Positions 52,256-61,813 of a stretch of 64,000 nt of DNA are shown piece after piece. The DNA is from Desulfobulbus sp. GTDB taxonomy: Bacteria > Desulfobacterota > Desulfobulbia > Desulfobulbales > Desulfobulbaceae. Position 1 is the stretch's first letter; each line of letters begins with the position of its first letter. The position numbers and the translations under genes are program-made. The notes beneath the pieces were generated by a model. It worked only from the letters and a program-made list of their open reading frames with translations. It was not told the origin of the DNA and ran no database searches. The DNA is taken from assembly GCA_028684915.1 (NCBI GenBank), contig JAQUEZ010000007.1, positions 17,343 to 81,342 of the forward strand, given 5' to 3'.

Positions 52256-54271
52256 ATGGCATTACCAAATAAGCCGAAAGGCGAGCTTGCCGCCGTTGTC
52301 GATCCGGAAATCGTTGAGCATAGCTGTGACGTGCTGATCGTCGGCGGTGGTATGGCTGCTTGCGGCGCCGCTTTTGAGATCAAGAAATGGGCTCCGGAAG
52401 GCATGAAAATCATCCTGGTGGACAAGGCGTCCATGGAGCGCTCCGGCGCTGTTGCCCAGGGCCTTTCCGCCATTAACACCTACATCGGCGAGAACGCCAT
52501 CGAAGACTATGTCAAGATGGTTCGCAACGACCTGATGGGCGTTGTCCGCGAAGACCTGATCTACGACCTTGGTCGTCACGTTGACGAGTCCGTAAAGCTG
52601 TTTGAGGAGTGGGGTCTGCCCGTTTGGAAGAGAGCCGAAGACGGATCCAACCTTGACGGTTCCAAGCCTGCAAAAACCCTCCGTGAGGGCGGCGCTCCGG
52701 TACGTACCGGCAAGTGGCAGATCATGATCAACGGCGAATCCTACAAATGCATCGTAGCTGAGCCGGCCAAGAAGGCGTTGGGCGAAGAGAACATTCATGA
52801 GCGTGTTTTCATCGTTAAGATGCTGCTTGACAAAAACAAAGACAACACCATCGCCGGTGCTGTTGGTTTCTCCACCCGTGAGAACAAAGTTCATGTTTAC
52901 AAATGCAAAGCAGCTCTCGTAGCCTGCGGCGGCGCTGTTAACATCTTCCGTCCCCGGTCCACCGGTGAAGGTAAAGGCCGTGCATGGTACCCGGTATGGA
53001 ACGCTGGTTCCACCTACACCATGTGTGCACAGGTTGGCGCAACCCTGACCATGATGGAAAACCGCTTCACACCGGCGCGCTTCAAAGACGGTTACGGCCC
53101 GGTTGGCGCATGGTTCCTGCTGTTCAAGGCCAAAGTGCAGAACGGTCTTGGCGAGTTCTACGCCAACAGCCCTGCAGTTAAGGAAGAGTTGGCCCAGTTC
53201 ATGCCGTACGGCGCTTCTGCGGTTACCCCGACCTGTCTGCGCAACCACCTGATGCTCAACGAGCTGAAGGCTGGCCGCGGTCCGATCTACATGGCTACCG
53301 ACGTTGCTCTGAACGCCTTCCTGGATGCACAGCGTGCAGCCGGCAAAGACGAGAAAGAAGTGAAGAAGTTCTGGAAGCATCTTGAGTCTGAGGCTTGGGA
53401 GGATTTCCTGGATATGTCCGTTGGTCAGGCTGGTCTGTGGGCCGGCGCCGACATCGAACCGGAGAAAGTTGGTTCCGAGATCATGCCGACCGAACCTTAC
53501 ATGCTGGGTTCTCACTCCGGTTGTTGCGGCATCTGGACCTCTGGTCCGGAAGAGAGCTGGGTACCGGCAATCGACGGACCTCGTTCGCATCAGTACAAGT
53601 GGGGCTACAACCGTATGACCACCGTTAACGGTCTGTTCACCGCAGGTGACGGCGTTGGCGCATCCGGTCACAAGTTCTCCTCCGGCTCTCATGCCGAGGG
53701 TCGTATCTGTGCAAAACAGATGGTGAAATATTGCCGCGACAACGCAGCATTCGCCCCTGAATTGGCTCAGACCCCCAAAGAACTGGCTGACGAGATCTAC
53801 GCACCGGTCAAGCTGTACAACCAGTTCAAGGATGCATCCACCGCAGCCGACGTCAATCCGAACTATGTAAAACCGTCCGGAATGATGATGCGTCTGATGA
53901 AAGCCACCGACGAGTACGGCGGTGGTGTTGCAACCTACTACATGACCTCCGGCAAGCTGCTGAACATCTGTCTGGATCTGCTCCGCTTGATGCGTGAAGA
54001 TGCAGCGAAGATGGCAGCCGGCGACCTGCACGAGTTGATGCGCGCTTGGGAGAACTATCACCGCATCTGGTGTGTAGAGACCCACATCCGTCACATCGAG
54101 TTCCGTAAAGAGTCCCGTTACCCCGGATTCTACTATCGCTCCGATTATCCGACCTGTGATGATGAGAACTGGAAGGTATTCGTTAACTCCACCTTTGATC
54201 CTAAGACCAATGAGTGGAAGTGCGAGAAGGTCAATTGCGTGAACATCATCGAGACCACTCCTTGGATCTGA
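52256..54271 (+). CDS. aprA: Adenylylsulfate reductase, alpha subunit
   Basis: 671 aa. The FAD-binding start is CDVLIVGGGMAACGAAFEIKK (about 23-43), followed by RSGAVAQGLSAINTYIG. The substrate site region includes RFKDGYGPVGAWFLLFKAK and NRFTPAR. A conserved helical cap and tail (EKVNCVNIIETTPWI) are present. With AprB it reduces adenosine 5'-phosphosulfate to sulfite and AMP, the second step of sulfate reduction. Codon use is strongly biased, as expected for a very abundant protein. It follows aprB by 66 bases with its own GAGGAG site. A strong terminator follows. Confidence 0.98.
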   Translation: MALPNKPKGELAAVVDPEIVEHSCDVLIVGGGMAACGAAFEIKKWAPEGMKIILVDKASMERSGAVAQGLSAINTYIGENAIEDYVKMVRNDLMGVVREDLIYDLGRHVDESVKLFEEWGLPVWKRAEDGSNLDGSKPAKTLREGGAPVRTGKWQIMINGESYKCIVAEPAKKALGEENIHERVFIVKMLLDKNKDNTIAGAVGFSTRENKVHVYKCKAALVACGGAVNIFRPRSTGEGKGRAWYPVWNAGSTYTMCAQVGATLTMMENRFTPARFKDGYGPVGAWFLLFKAKVQNGLGEFYANSPAVKEELAQFMPYGASAVTPTCLRNHLMLNELKAGRGPIYMATDVALNAFLDAQRAAGKDEKEVKKFWKHLESEAWEDFLDMSVGQAGLWAGADIEPEKVGSEIMPTEPYMLGSHSGCCGIWTSGPEESWVPAIDGPRSHQYKWGYNRMTTVNGLFTAGDGVGASGHKFSSGSHAEGRICAKQMVKYCRDNAAFAPELAQTPKELADEIYAPVKLYNQFKDASTAADVNPNYVKPSGMMMRLMKATDEYGGGVATYYMTSGKLLNICLDLLRLMREDAAKMAAGDLHELMRAWENYHRIWCVETHIRHIEFRKESRYPGFYYRSDYPTCDDENWKVFVNSTFDPKTNEWKCEKVNCVNIIETTPWI

Positions 54272-54298
54272 TCTCGAGACGACACTAATTGTCTCCAA

Positions 54299-54339
54299 TA
54301 AAATCTCCAGACTCCCTTGTGGGGTCTGGAGATTTTTTG
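54299..54339 (+). terminator. Terminator after aprA
   Basis: AATCTCCAGAC (54302-54312) pairs with GTCTGGAGATT (54324-54334), with further CCC/GGG pairing inside, followed by a run of T. Confidence 0.9.
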
Positions 54340-54358
54340 TATACGGCTCTGATTTTGT

Positions 54359-54387
54359 TTGAGTTGATGCGAAAGATGAAGTAATTT
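54359..54387 (+). promoter_or_regulatory. Candidate promoter of qmoABC
   Basis: TTGAGT (54359-54364) and TAATTT (54382-54387) are separated by 17 bases, between the aprA terminator and qmoA. Confidence 0.35.
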
Positions 54388-54454
54388 TTCACATTTCGGA
54401 TCAATTGAACCAGAAATCACCTTTCATCAATACCAGCAGTTATGGAGGTTTGGC

Positions 54455-55708
54455 ATGAGTGACACTGCAGGCAATGGTGCGGTACTGGTTGTGGGTGGCG
54501 GTATAAGTGGTTTGACCGCCGCGCTTGAAGCTGCTGAAGTCGGCAACGACGTTTTTCTGATCGAGAAAAACTCTTATTTTGGTGGCCGCGTAGCCCAGCT
54601 CAATCAGTATTTCCCCAAACTTTGTCCCCCAACATGTGGACTTGAGATCAATTTCAAACGCATCAAGGACAACCGTAAAATTAGAACCTACACCCTGACC
54701 ACCGTGAAGTCGATCTCCGGCGGGCCTGGCAACTTTGAGGTTCAGCTGGAAACAGCGCCCCGCTACATCAACTCCAACTGCACCGCTTGCGGCGATTGCG
54801 CCCAGGTCTGCACCGACGAGATTGAAGACGCCTTCAACTTTGGCATGGGCAAGACCAAGGCCGCTTATCTGCCCCACGAGATGGCGTTTCCTCGCCGTTA
54901 TGTGCTGGCCAAAGAAGCGTGTTCCGCCGCCTGTCTGGACGCCGTCAAGGCCGCCTGCAAGTACAACGCCGTTGAGTTGGACATGCAGCCCAAAACCTTT
55001 ACGCTGAAGGTCAGCTCCATTATCTGGTCGACCGGTTGGAATCCTTACGACGCCAACAAGATCACCAACTTGAATTACAATTCCTCTCAGGCGATCATCA
55101 CCAATATGATGATGGAGCGTTTGGCTGCCGACAACGGTCCGACCAAAGGCAAAATCGTCCGCCCCGGCGACAACAAGGAACCCGCTTCCTTTGCCTTTGT
55201 GCAATGCGCCGGATCTCGCGATGAGAACCATCTGCAGCACTGTTCCTATATCTGCTGCATGGCCACCTTCAAGCATATTTCCTATATCCGGAGCCAGTAT
55301 CCGGACGCCAAAATCTATGTGTTTTACATCGATCTGCGCACCCCTGGGAAATACGAGCATTTCCGTGAGAAGTTCATGGCCGATGCAAACACCACCTTTA
55401 TCAAAGGCAAGGTGGCCGACATTGTTGCCGAACGCGACGGCGGCGTCACCGTGGTTGCGGAGAACGCGATCACCGGTGCGAAAGTGCATCAAAAGGTCGA
55501 CCTCTGTGTCCTGGCGACTGGCATGGAACCGGCTCTCGGCGAGCAGGGCAAGGCTTTGGGCGTAACTATGGACGGCAACGGATTTGTCGTTTCCAGTCCG
55601 GAAAAGGGCATGATGTCAGCTGGCTGCGCTAAATCGGCCGTTGATGTTTACTCCAGTGGGCAATCCTCCACTGCAGCTGCTCTCAAAGCTATTCAGATCG
55701 GACGGTAG
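54455..55708 (+). CDS. qmoA: Quinone-interacting oxidoreductase subunit QmoA (HdrA-like)
   Basis: 417 aa. FAD site VLVVGGGISGLTAALEAAEVG (about 11-31), then GGRVAQLNQYFPKLCPPTCG, the HdrA-type cysteine segment. A single ferredoxin-like set CTACGDCAQVC lies near 109-119. IVRPG...CAGSRDENHLQHCSYICCMAT includes further cysteines. With QmoB and QmoC it carries electrons from menaquinol towards AprBA. Its place directly after aprBA is typical of sulfate reducers. Confidence 0.96.
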   Translation: MSDTAGNGAVLVVGGGISGLTAALEAAEVGNDVFLIEKNSYFGGRVAQLNQYFPKLCPPTCGLEINFKRIKDNRKIRTYTLTTVKSISGGPGNFEVQLETAPRYINSNCTACGDCAQVCTDEIEDAFNFGMGKTKAAYLPHEMAFPRRYVLAKEACSAACLDAVKAACKYNAVELDMQPKTFTLKVSSIIWSTGWNPYDANKITNLNYNSSQAIITNMMMERLAADNGPTKGKIVRPGDNKEPASFAFVQCAGSRDENHLQHCSYICCMATFKHISYIRSQYPDAKIYVFYIDLRTPGKYEHFREKFMADANTTFIKGKVADIVAERDGGVTVVAENAITGAKVHQKVDLCVLATGMEPALGEQGKALGVTMDGNGFVVSSPEKGMMSAGCAKSAVDVYSSGQSSTAAALKAIQIGR

Positions 55709-55719
55709 GAGGAGAGTCA

Positions 55720-57972
55720 ATGAAAAAAGTATATGGTGCATATCTCTGTACTGGTTGTGGCATTGGCAATGTCCTCGATGTAGACGGATTAAAAGACGCG
55801 GCTGCCGACGCCGGCATCGCCATGCAGGACCACGGTTGCCTGTGCGGGGCCGATGGTCGCGCGTTTATTGAGAAAGACATTGCCGAGAAGGGCGTGAACA
55901 CCATTGTCGTGTGCGCTTGTTCTCCACGCGTCATGCAGCAGGAATTTAATTTCGGCGAGCAGACCATCACCGTGCGCGGCAACCTGCGTGAGCATGTGGC
56001 GTGGACTGCGGGCGAACCGAAGGAAGACGGCAGCGTCGATGATTTTCTCCAGGAAATGGGCACAGACTATGTGCGCATGGCTGTGACCAGAGCTCAGAAA
56101 ACCGAGTTGCCGGTTCCCTACACCATGGAGAGCATCAGTAAAAAAATTCTGGTCATGGGCGGCGGCATTGCTGGTTTAACTGCGGCGAAAGAGGCTGCGA
56201 AGGCCGGTTATGCAGTGACCCTGGTGGAAAAAGACGCGCAGTTGGGCGGCAAAGCGCTTGGCTGGCGGAAGATGTTTCCGACGGCGTACCCGTATTCCGA
56301 GCTGGAAAATCCCAATATTCAGCAGTTGATTGCCGAAGTTCAGGGCGACAGCAAAATCACTGTAAAGACGGCCTGTGAAGTTGCGCGGATCGGCGGCGCT
56401 CCCGGCCAGTTCAACGTGACCCTCAAGGCTGCCGGGGCCGTTACCGAGTGGGACGCTCCCGCCAAGGTTACCGCTGATCAGCAGGATCTCATCAACAAGG
56501 GTGAGATGGACGATCCCAACAAGGGACTGCAGAAGTACACGCTGTTGAATCCAGACGGCGAGATCTTCGGCGCCGTTGTCTTGGCCACCGGCTGGAAACC
56601 TGCCGATGTTTCCCAATACGAACATCTGGGCTATGGCAAGCTGACCAATGTAGTCACCAACGCTGAGTTTGAAAAATTGGCTAAAAACGGCAAGGTTCCG
56701 GCCCGCGTCGCTTTTGTGCAGAGCCCTGGTGGCAAAGAGAACGACAAAGACTTCCCGTACTGCAACTCGGTCACCTCCATGGTGGCTTTAAAGCAAGCCA
56801 ACTATGTTGTCGAAGACAACCCGGTGGACGGCAAGGCCTATATTCTCTATCAGCATATGCGCACCCCCGGCAACACTGAGTTGTTTTACAAGGGAATGCA
56901 GGCGCAGGACGGCGTGTTTATGACCAAGGCTGCAGTCACCAAGGTCGCTGCCGCCGGCAACGGTTTGACCGTCGATGTTGAAGACAACCTGCTGGGTGAG
57001 AATCTGCAACTGGAAGTTGACATGGTGGTCCTTGCCGCCGGCATGATTCCGACCACAGCCGCAGAGAATGTAATTAATTTGGCGTACCGTCAGGGGCCTG
57101 CCTTCTTGGATCTTGATCTCTTCGACGGCTATGCTGATTCGCATTTCATCTGCTTTCCGTACGAGACCAGAAGAACCGGCATTTATACATGTGGCGGTGT
57201 GCGCAAAGCCGAGACCATGGAGGAAACCATTGACGACGCCACCGGCGCGGCATTGAAAGCCATTCAATGCATTGAGTCAGCCAATCGTGGCGTTGCCGTG
57301 CATCCCAGGTCCGGCGATCAAACCTATCCTGACTTTTTCTTCTCGCGTTGCACCCAGTGCAAACGCTGTACAGAGGAATGTCCGTTTGGCGCGCTGGATG
57401 ACGATGAGAAGGGAACGCCGTTGCCTAATCCGACCCGCTGTCGCCGCTGCGGCACCTGCATGGGCGCTTGCCCTGAGCGTATCATTAATTTTGCCGACTA
57501 CAGCATCGACATGATCGGATCAATGGTCAAATCCATTGAAGTTCCCGACGACGATGAGGAAAAATTGCGCATTGCAGTGTTTGTATGCGAAAACGACGCC
57601 TATCCCGCGATCGATATGTCAGGTATGCACCGGAACAAAATCAACCGCCTTGTTCGCTTCATTCCGGTTCGTTGTTTGGGATCGGTGAACATGGTGTGGA
57701 TTAAGGACGCCATGTCTTCAGGCATGGACGGCGCTTTGTTGCTTGGCTGCAAGTACGGCGACGATTATCAATGCCACTTTGTCAAGGGATCCGAGATCGC
57801 CACCAGGCGTATGGAGAACATCGGCGAAACCTTAGGTTCGCTCGGCCTTGAGCCTGAACGCTGCGGCGTGCGGGAAATCGCCATCTCCGACTACGATAAA
57901 ATTCCTGCCATCATCGATGAATTTGTCGAGGAAATCGTGGCAATGGGACCCAATCCGTTCAAGGGCTTCTAA
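55720..57972 (+). CDS. qmoB: Quinone-interacting oxidoreductase subunit QmoB (HdrA-MvhD-like)
   Basis: 750 aa. An N-terminal domain with cysteines (LCTGCGIGN; DHGCLCGADG) is followed by an FAD site ILVMGGGIAGLTAAKEAAKAG (about 145-165), two ferredoxin motifs CTQCKRCTEECPFGA and CRRCGTCMGACPERI (about 545-590), and a C-terminal MvhD-like domain (about 615-750: VFVCENDAY, VRCLGSVNM, LLGCKYGDDYQC). It is the presumed contact point with AprB and may allow electron bifurcation or confurcation. It follows qmoA by 11 bases. Confidence 0.96.
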   Translation: MKKVYGAYLCTGCGIGNVLDVDGLKDAAADAGIAMQDHGCLCGADGRAFIEKDIAEKGVNTIVVCACSPRVMQQEFNFGEQTITVRGNLREHVAWTAGEPKEDGSVDDFLQEMGTDYVRMAVTRAQKTELPVPYTMESISKKILVMGGGIAGLTAAKEAAKAGYAVTLVEKDAQLGGKALGWRKMFPTAYPYSELENPNIQQLIAEVQGDSKITVKTACEVARIGGAPGQFNVTLKAAGAVTEWDAPAKVTADQQDLINKGEMDDPNKGLQKYTLLNPDGEIFGAVVLATGWKPADVSQYEHLGYGKLTNVVTNAEFEKLAKNGKVPARVAFVQSPGGKENDKDFPYCNSVTSMVALKQANYVVEDNPVDGKAYILYQHMRTPGNTELFYKGMQAQDGVFMTKAAVTKVAAAGNGLTVDVEDNLLGENLQLEVDMVVLAAGMIPTTAAENVINLAYRQGPAFLDLDLFDGYADSHFICFPYETRRTGIYTCGGVRKAETMEETIDDATGAALKAIQCIESANRGVAVHPRSGDQTYPDFFFSRCTQCKRCTEECPFGALDDDEKGTPLPNPTRCRRCGTCMGACPERIINFADYSIDMIGSMVKSIEVPDDDEEKLRIAVFVCENDAYPAIDMSGMHRNKINRLVRFIPVRCLGSVNMVWIKDAMSSGMDGALLLGCKYGDDYQCHFVKGSEIATRRMENIGETLGSLGLEPERCGVREIAISDYDKIPAIIDEFVEEIVAMGPNPFKGF

Positions 57973-57991
57973 TTTATACGAGCCTTTTTTC

Positions 57992-58021
57992 TGCCGCCGC
58001 CTTCAGTTGAAGGTGGCGGCA
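57992..58021 (+). promoter_or_regulatory. Hairpin between qmoB and qmoC
   Basis: TGCCGCCGCCTTC (57992-58004) and GAAGGTGGCGGCA (58009-58021) form a 13-bp stem with one G-U pair and a four-base loop. No T-run follows, so it is more likely a processing or stability element than a full terminator. Confidence 0.6.
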
Positions 58022-58088
58022 ACTCTATTAGTCTGTGACCCAAGCCTACTGACGCGCAGATCATCACCTTTCATGACAGGAGGAAATA

Positions 58089-59297
58089 ATGTCTATGAAC
58101 GTGCAACCCGATCTTGATTTTATCAAAGCCATGAAGGAGGCGGGTGGCGACACTTTGAAAAAGTGTTATCAGTGTGCGACCTGTTCGGTCGCCTGCCCGC
58201 TTTCCTCTGACGCCAATCCTTTTCCCAGAAAGCAGATGATTCTTGCTCAGTGGGGGTTAAAGGACAAACTTGTCAGCGATGCAAACATTTTCCTTTGTCA
58301 CCAATGCGGCGACTGCACAGAGATGTGCCCCCGCGGAGCGCGCCCCGGCGATGTGCTCGGCGCTATTCGCTCCTACGCTTACCGCTCTTTGGGGTGGCCC
58401 ACCGCATTGGCGTCACTGTGCGCATCCGCCAAAAACCTGCCCATGCTGATTGGCATTCCGGCTGTCGCCATTTTTATTTTATGGTTAATTTCTGGCGGCA
58501 TGCACATTCCGACAGGCGAGCATTTCGCCAAAGCCGGTTACACCCAGTTCTTTGGGCATTGGGATTTCCGTCTGCTTGCAAAGAATGTTCTGTTTATTGA
58601 CATCATTATGCTGACTGCCGCCGGCATTGCCGTAACCTCGGTGTACAAAGGCGTTTCAACGCTGTGGAAAGGCATGGAGTCTTCCATTGGCTTGAAAGAT
58701 GTGCCCTATCGCCCTTCCGTGACTCAATTCGTCAAATTGTTTTTGTGGCCGTCCGTTATTGAGATCCTGCAGCACGTCCGTTTTAAAGAATGCACCGTGA
58801 ACGCGGATCGGGTCAAAGGACATCAACCCTTAATGTTTGGCTTTATCGGCCTTTTTATCGTCACCTGTTATTCCCTGTTTACCCAGGATGTCATTGGCAT
58901 TTTTATTCCGTCGATGCATGGTCCCATTTCGATGTGGAATCCGGTTAAATTGCTGGCGAACGTCTCTGCCGTGGCGATGATTGCCGGCATCGGCATTTTG
59001 TGGATGAACAGGACGAAAATGGAAACCGCTGGAAAAGCGTCCAACACCTTTTATGATTGGTTCCTTATCTGGATTATCATGGGAGTTGGCGTGACTGGCC
59101 TTTCTGCCGAGTTGTTGCGACTGGTTGGCATCCCTTCTCTGGGCTACGTTGTGTACTACCTGCACCTGATTTCTGTTGTTATGCTCTTTTTGTACATGCC
59201 GTACACCAAATTTGCTCATATTGTGTACCGGACCTTTGCCATGGCGTTTGAGCGTTATCGGGAATCGTCGTACATCAAAAATCCCTTGAATCAGTAG
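58089..59297 (+). CDS. qmoC: Quinone-interacting oxidoreductase subunit QmoC
   Basis: 402 aa from ATG 58089, with CAGGAGGAAAT upstream. The HdrC-like N-terminus (1-110) holds CYQCATCSVACP and CHQCGDCTEMCP for two 4Fe-4S clusters. The rest is a NarI-like haem b membrane domain with about six helices and several candidate His ligands (for example near HWDFR, HVRF, HLISVVMLF). It oxidises menaquinol and feeds QmoA and QmoB. The 116-base gap to qmoB includes a strong hairpin. Confidence 0.96.
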   Translation: MSMNVQPDLDFIKAMKEAGGDTLKKCYQCATCSVACPLSSDANPFPRKQMILAQWGLKDKLVSDANIFLCHQCGDCTEMCPRGARPGDVLGAIRSYAYRSLGWPTALASLCASAKNLPMLIGIPAVAIFILWLISGGMHIPTGEHFAKAGYTQFFGHWDFRLLAKNVLFIDIIMLTAAGIAVTSVYKGVSTLWKGMESSIGLKDVPYRPSVTQFVKLFLWPSVIEILQHVRFKECTVNADRVKGHQPLMFGFIGLFIVTCYSLFTQDVIGIFIPSMHGPISMWNPVKLLANVSAVAMIAGIGILWMNRTKMETAGKASNTFYDWFLIWIIMGVGVTGLSAELLRLVGIPSLGYVVYYLHLISVVMLFLYMPYTKFAHIVYRTFAMAFERYRESSYIKNPLNQ

Positions 59298-59326
59298 AAA
59301 CCGCTTTTTTATCGGTTGCCGCGTGC

Positions 59327-59359
59327 AGACCGAAGGCCTTGGCCTTCGGTCTTTTTTTT
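59327..59359 (+). terminator. Terminator of the qmo operon
   Basis: AGACCGAAGGCC (59327-59338) and GGCCTTCGGTCT (59341-59352) form a 12-bp stem with a two-base gap, followed by seven more T. Confidence 0.93.
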
Positions 59360-59385
59360 GAAGCGTTTATTAAACAAAAAAAACA

Positions 59386-59413
59386 TTGATTTTTCTAAAA
59401 AATGGGGTATAAT
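59386..59413 (+). promoter_or_regulatory. Promoter of the tRNA-tuf cluster
   Basis: TTGATT (59386-59391) and a perfect TATAAT (59408-59413) are separated by 16 bases, ending 12 bases before the first tRNA. Confidence 0.8.
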
Positions 59414-59425
59414 TCTTGGGTTCGT

Positions 59426-59501
59426 GCTGGCGTAGCTCAATTGGCAGAGCACCTGATTTGTAATCAGGGGGTTGCGGGTTCAAGTCCCATCGCCAGCTCC
59501 A
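59426..59501 (+). tRNA. tRNA-Thr(TGT)
   Basis: 76 nt with CCA. Acceptor GCTGGCG/CGCCAGC; anticodon loop TTTGTAA gives TGT; T-loop GTTCAAGTC. Confidence 0.97.
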
Positions 59502-59584
59502 GGTTGGGTTGGAAAACAAAAGCCAGAAAGCAGCTGGCAAGGGTGTGTTGTCTGCTTTCTGTCTTTTGTTTTCTGGTTATATGT

Positions 59585-59669
59585 GGAGGGGTTCCCGAGT
59601 GGCCAAAGGGAACAGACTGTAAATCTGTCGGCGGAGCCTTCGGAGGTTCGAATCCTCCCCCCTCCACCA
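59585..59669 (+). tRNA. tRNA-Tyr(GTA)
   Basis: 85 nt with CCA and a long variable arm. Acceptor GGAGGGG/CCCCTCC; anticodon loop CTGTAAA gives GTA. Confidence 0.97.
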
Positions 59670-59710
59670 CCACATGGCGAGTGCGTTTGCTGCTTTGGTG
59701 CAATTGGCAA

Positions 59711-59785
59711 GCGGGAATAGCTCAATGGTAGAGCATCAGCCTTCCAAGCTGAGGGTTGCGGGTTCGAGTCTCGTTTCCCGCTCCA
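59711..59785 (+). tRNA. tRNA-Gly(TCC)
   Basis: 75 nt with CCA. Acceptor GCGGGAA/TTCCCGC; anticodon loop CTTCCAA gives TCC. Confidence 0.97.
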
Positions 59786-59827
59786 GTTTTATTTGTTGGT
59801 GGCCGCACCGCATTCTGTATGTTCATT

Positions 59828-59902
59828 GCCCGCGTAACTCAGTGGTAGAGTACCTCCTTGGTAAGGAGGAAGCCATCGGTTCAAGTCCGATCGCGGGCTC
59901 CA
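59828..59902 (+). tRNA. tRNA-Thr(GGT)
   Basis: 75 nt with CCA. Acceptor GCCCGCG/CGCGGGC; anticodon loop TTGGTAA gives GGT. The tRNA order Thr-Tyr-Gly-Thr-tuf is widespread in bacteria. Confidence 0.97.
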
Positions 59903-59969
59903 AAGTGTCAGTCGATTGGTAAAAGGGGTCGATTGAGTCTGATTGAACTTCTGCCCAAGGAGACATGAG

Positions 59970-61160
59970 ATGGCGAAGGAAAAATTTGAGCGGACAAAGC
60001 CGCATGTCAATGTAGGAACAATCGGTCATATTGACCATGGCAAAACAACTCTGACAGCCGCTATTACTCGGGTGCTGTCAACTAAGGGTATGGCCAAGTT
60101 CACTGATTTCAGTGAAATTGACAAGGCGCCTGAAGAGAAAGAGCGTGGCATCACCATTGCGACTGCTCACGTTGAGTATGAAACGGCTTCTCGTCACTAC
60201 GCCCATGTGGATTGCCCAGGTCATGCTGACTATATCAAGAACATGATTACTGGCGCCGCTCAGATGGACGGCGCAATTTTGGTTGTGGCTGCAACTGATG
60301 GTCCTATGCCGCAAACGCGCGAGCATATTTTGCTGGCCCGTCAGGTTGGTGTCCCGGCGATGGTTGTCTTTCTGAACAAATGCGACATGGTCGATGACCC
60401 TGAGCTTATAGAGCTGGTGGAGATGGAGCTGCGGGAGTTGCTCGACAAGTATGATTTCCCTGGCGACGATATTCCAATTATCCAGGGGTCGGCGCTCAAC
60501 GCTCTCGAGTTCCCGGAGGATGCGGACAAATCCAAGTGCATCTGGGACCTGATGGCGGCGGTTGACAGCTATATTCCGCAGCCTGAGCGCGCTATCGACA
60601 AGCCGTTTTTGATGCCGGTCGAGGATGTTTTCTCAATTTCTGGGCGTGGCACCGTGGCTACCGGGCGTATTGAACGCGGTGTGGTTCATGTTGGCGACGA
60701 GGTCGAGATAGTTGGTATTCGGCCGACTGCAAAAACTACCTGCACTGGCGTCGAAATGTTTCGCAAACTGCTTGATGAAGGGCAGGCTGGCGACAATATT
60801 GGTGCCTTGCTGCGCGGCGTCAAGCGTGAGGAGATTGTTCGCGGGCAGGTTCTTGCTAAGCCCGGATCAATTAAGCCGCACAAAAAATTCAAGGCTGAAG
60901 CCTATATTCTGAACAAGGAAGAGGGTGGCCGGCATACTCCATTCTTTAACGGCTATCGTCCGCAGTTTTACTTTCGAACCACTGATGTTACCGGTGTCTG
61001 CACCCTCGAAGAGGGAGTTGAGATGGTCATGCCCGGCGACAATATTCATATCACGGGTGAATTGATCACGCCAATTGCGATGGAAGCTGGGCTTCGCTTC
61101 GCTATCCGTGAGGGTGGGCGCACTGTTGGTGCCGGCGTCGTTAGTGAAATAATCGAATAA
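59970..61160 (+). CDS. tuf: Elongation factor Tu
   Basis: 396 aa from ATG 59970, with AAGGAG upstream; a start at 59943 is rejected. G1 GHIDHGKT (19-26), switch I with [20 protein letters not shown]3 DCPGHADY and G4 NKCD are intact, as are domains 2 and 3 ([24 protein letters not shown]). It delivers aminoacyl-tRNA to the ribosome. It is probably co-transcribed with the four upstream tRNA genes. Confidence 0.98.
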   Translation: MAKEKFERTKPHVNVGTIGHIDHGKTTLTAAITRVLSTKGMAKFTDFSEIDKAPEEKERGITIATAHVEYETASRHYAHVDCPGHADYIKNMITGAAQMDGAILVVAATDGPMPQTREHILLARQVGVPAMVVFLNKCDMVDDPELIELVEMELRELLDKYDFPGDDIPIIQGSALNALEFPEDADKSKCIWDLMAAVDSYIPQPERAIDKPFLMPVEDVFSISGRGTVATGRIERGVVHVGDEVEIVGIRPTAKTTCTGVEMFRKLLDEGQAGDNIGALLRGVKREEIVRGQVLAKPGSIKPHKKFKAEAYILNKEEGGRHTPFFNGYRPQFYFRTTDVTGVCTLEEGVEMVMPGDNIHITGELITPIAMEAGLRFAIREGGRTVGAGVVSEIIE

Positions 61161-61201
61161 TGATTGTCCTCTCCTCGCGAGGGCAATATTGAAGTGAAAA
61201 A

Positions 61202-61226
61202 AGCAGCCGGGCATGTCCCGGCTGCT
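61202..61226. terminator. Hairpin between tuf and rpmG
   Basis: AGCAGCCGGG (61202-61211) and CCCGGCTGCT (61217-61226). No T-run follows on the plus strand, so it may only attenuate transcription into rpmG; read leftwards it is followed by T residues. Confidence 0.45.
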
Positions 61227-61246
61227 GTCACTCTGTAGGGCTAAAT

Positions 61247-61396
61247 ATGAGAGATAACATAACGTTGGCTTGCCAAGATTGTAAGCAGCGCAATTATACC
61301 ACTACGAAGAATAAAAAAACCGTGCCTCACAAATTGGAGCTGAAGAAATATTGCCCTTTTTGTAAAACACATACACCGCACAAAGAAACCAAATAA
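61247..61396 (+). CDS. rpmG: 50S ribosomal protein L33
   Basis: 49 aa. It begins [17 protein letters not shown] and ends with [17 protein letters not shown]. The two CxxC pairs mark the zinc-containing form of L33. The ATG has TAGGG upstream as a weak ribosome site. It lies between tuf and tRNA-Trp, its usual place. Confidence 0.95.
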   Translation: MRDNITLACQDCKQRNYTTTKNKKTVPHKLELKKYCPFCKTHTPHKETK

Positions 61397-61398
61397 AC

Positions 61399-61474
61399 AG
61401 GCCAGTAGCTCGAATGGTAGAGCACCGGACTCCAAATCCGGGGGTTGGGGGTTCGAGTCCCTCCTGGCCTGCCA
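61399..61474 (+). tRNA. tRNA-Trp(CCA)
   Basis: 76 nt with encoded CCA end. Acceptor AGGCCAG/CTGGCCT; anticodon loop CTCCAAA gives CCA. It starts three bases after the rpmG stop. Confidence 0.97.
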
Positions 61475-61519
61475 CTGAGACTTCACAGCGATGTGGATCA
61501 AAATTTTCTCAGCATTATA

Positions 61520-61792
61520 ATGTCGACAAAAAAAGCAACTCGCGTCAGCAAAATTGGCATGGAAGAGAATAAATCGACGGGTGAACAGGGGGGTAAATCT
61601 TCTTTTTCCCCTTCTGGTGTCCGCCAGTTTTTTCTGGAAGTGCAATCCGAGTTTCGCAAAATCGTTTGGCCTGGAAAGAAACCTACCGCCGGTTTGACGG
61701 GTTTTGTCATTTTGCTGGTGGTTGTAATTTCTCTTTACCTGGGTTCTGTCGATCTTCTTTTAGGAAAACTGGTGTCGACTGTCCTTAAATGA
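61520..61792 (+). CDS. secE: Protein translocase subunit SecE
   Basis: 90 aa from ATG 61520. A polar N-terminal stretch precedes the conserved amphipathic segment FFLEVQSEFRKIVWPGKK (about 35-53) and one membrane helix (GFVILLVVVISLYLGSVDLL). It clamps the SecYEG channel. There is no strong ribosome site. The longer frame from 61445 runs back into the tRNA and is rejected. Confidence 0.93.
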   Translation: MSTKKATRVSKIGMEENKSTGEQGGKSSFSPSGVRQFFLEVQSEFRKIVWPGKKPTAGLTGFVILLVVVISLYLGSVDLLLGKLVSTVLK

Positions 61793-61813
61793 TTGGCACG
61801 CTGGGAAAAGTTC

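Noticed and set aside
52262..54298. 678-codon open frame antisense to aprA
   Set aside because: It mirrors aprA exactly. Strong codon bias of aprA (few TTA, CTA and TCA codons) opens the opposite frame. No ribosome site and no recognisable domain.
61445..61519. Upstream extension of secE
   Set aside because: The extension starts with TTG inside tRNA-Trp; the ATG at 61520 gives a normal-size SecE.
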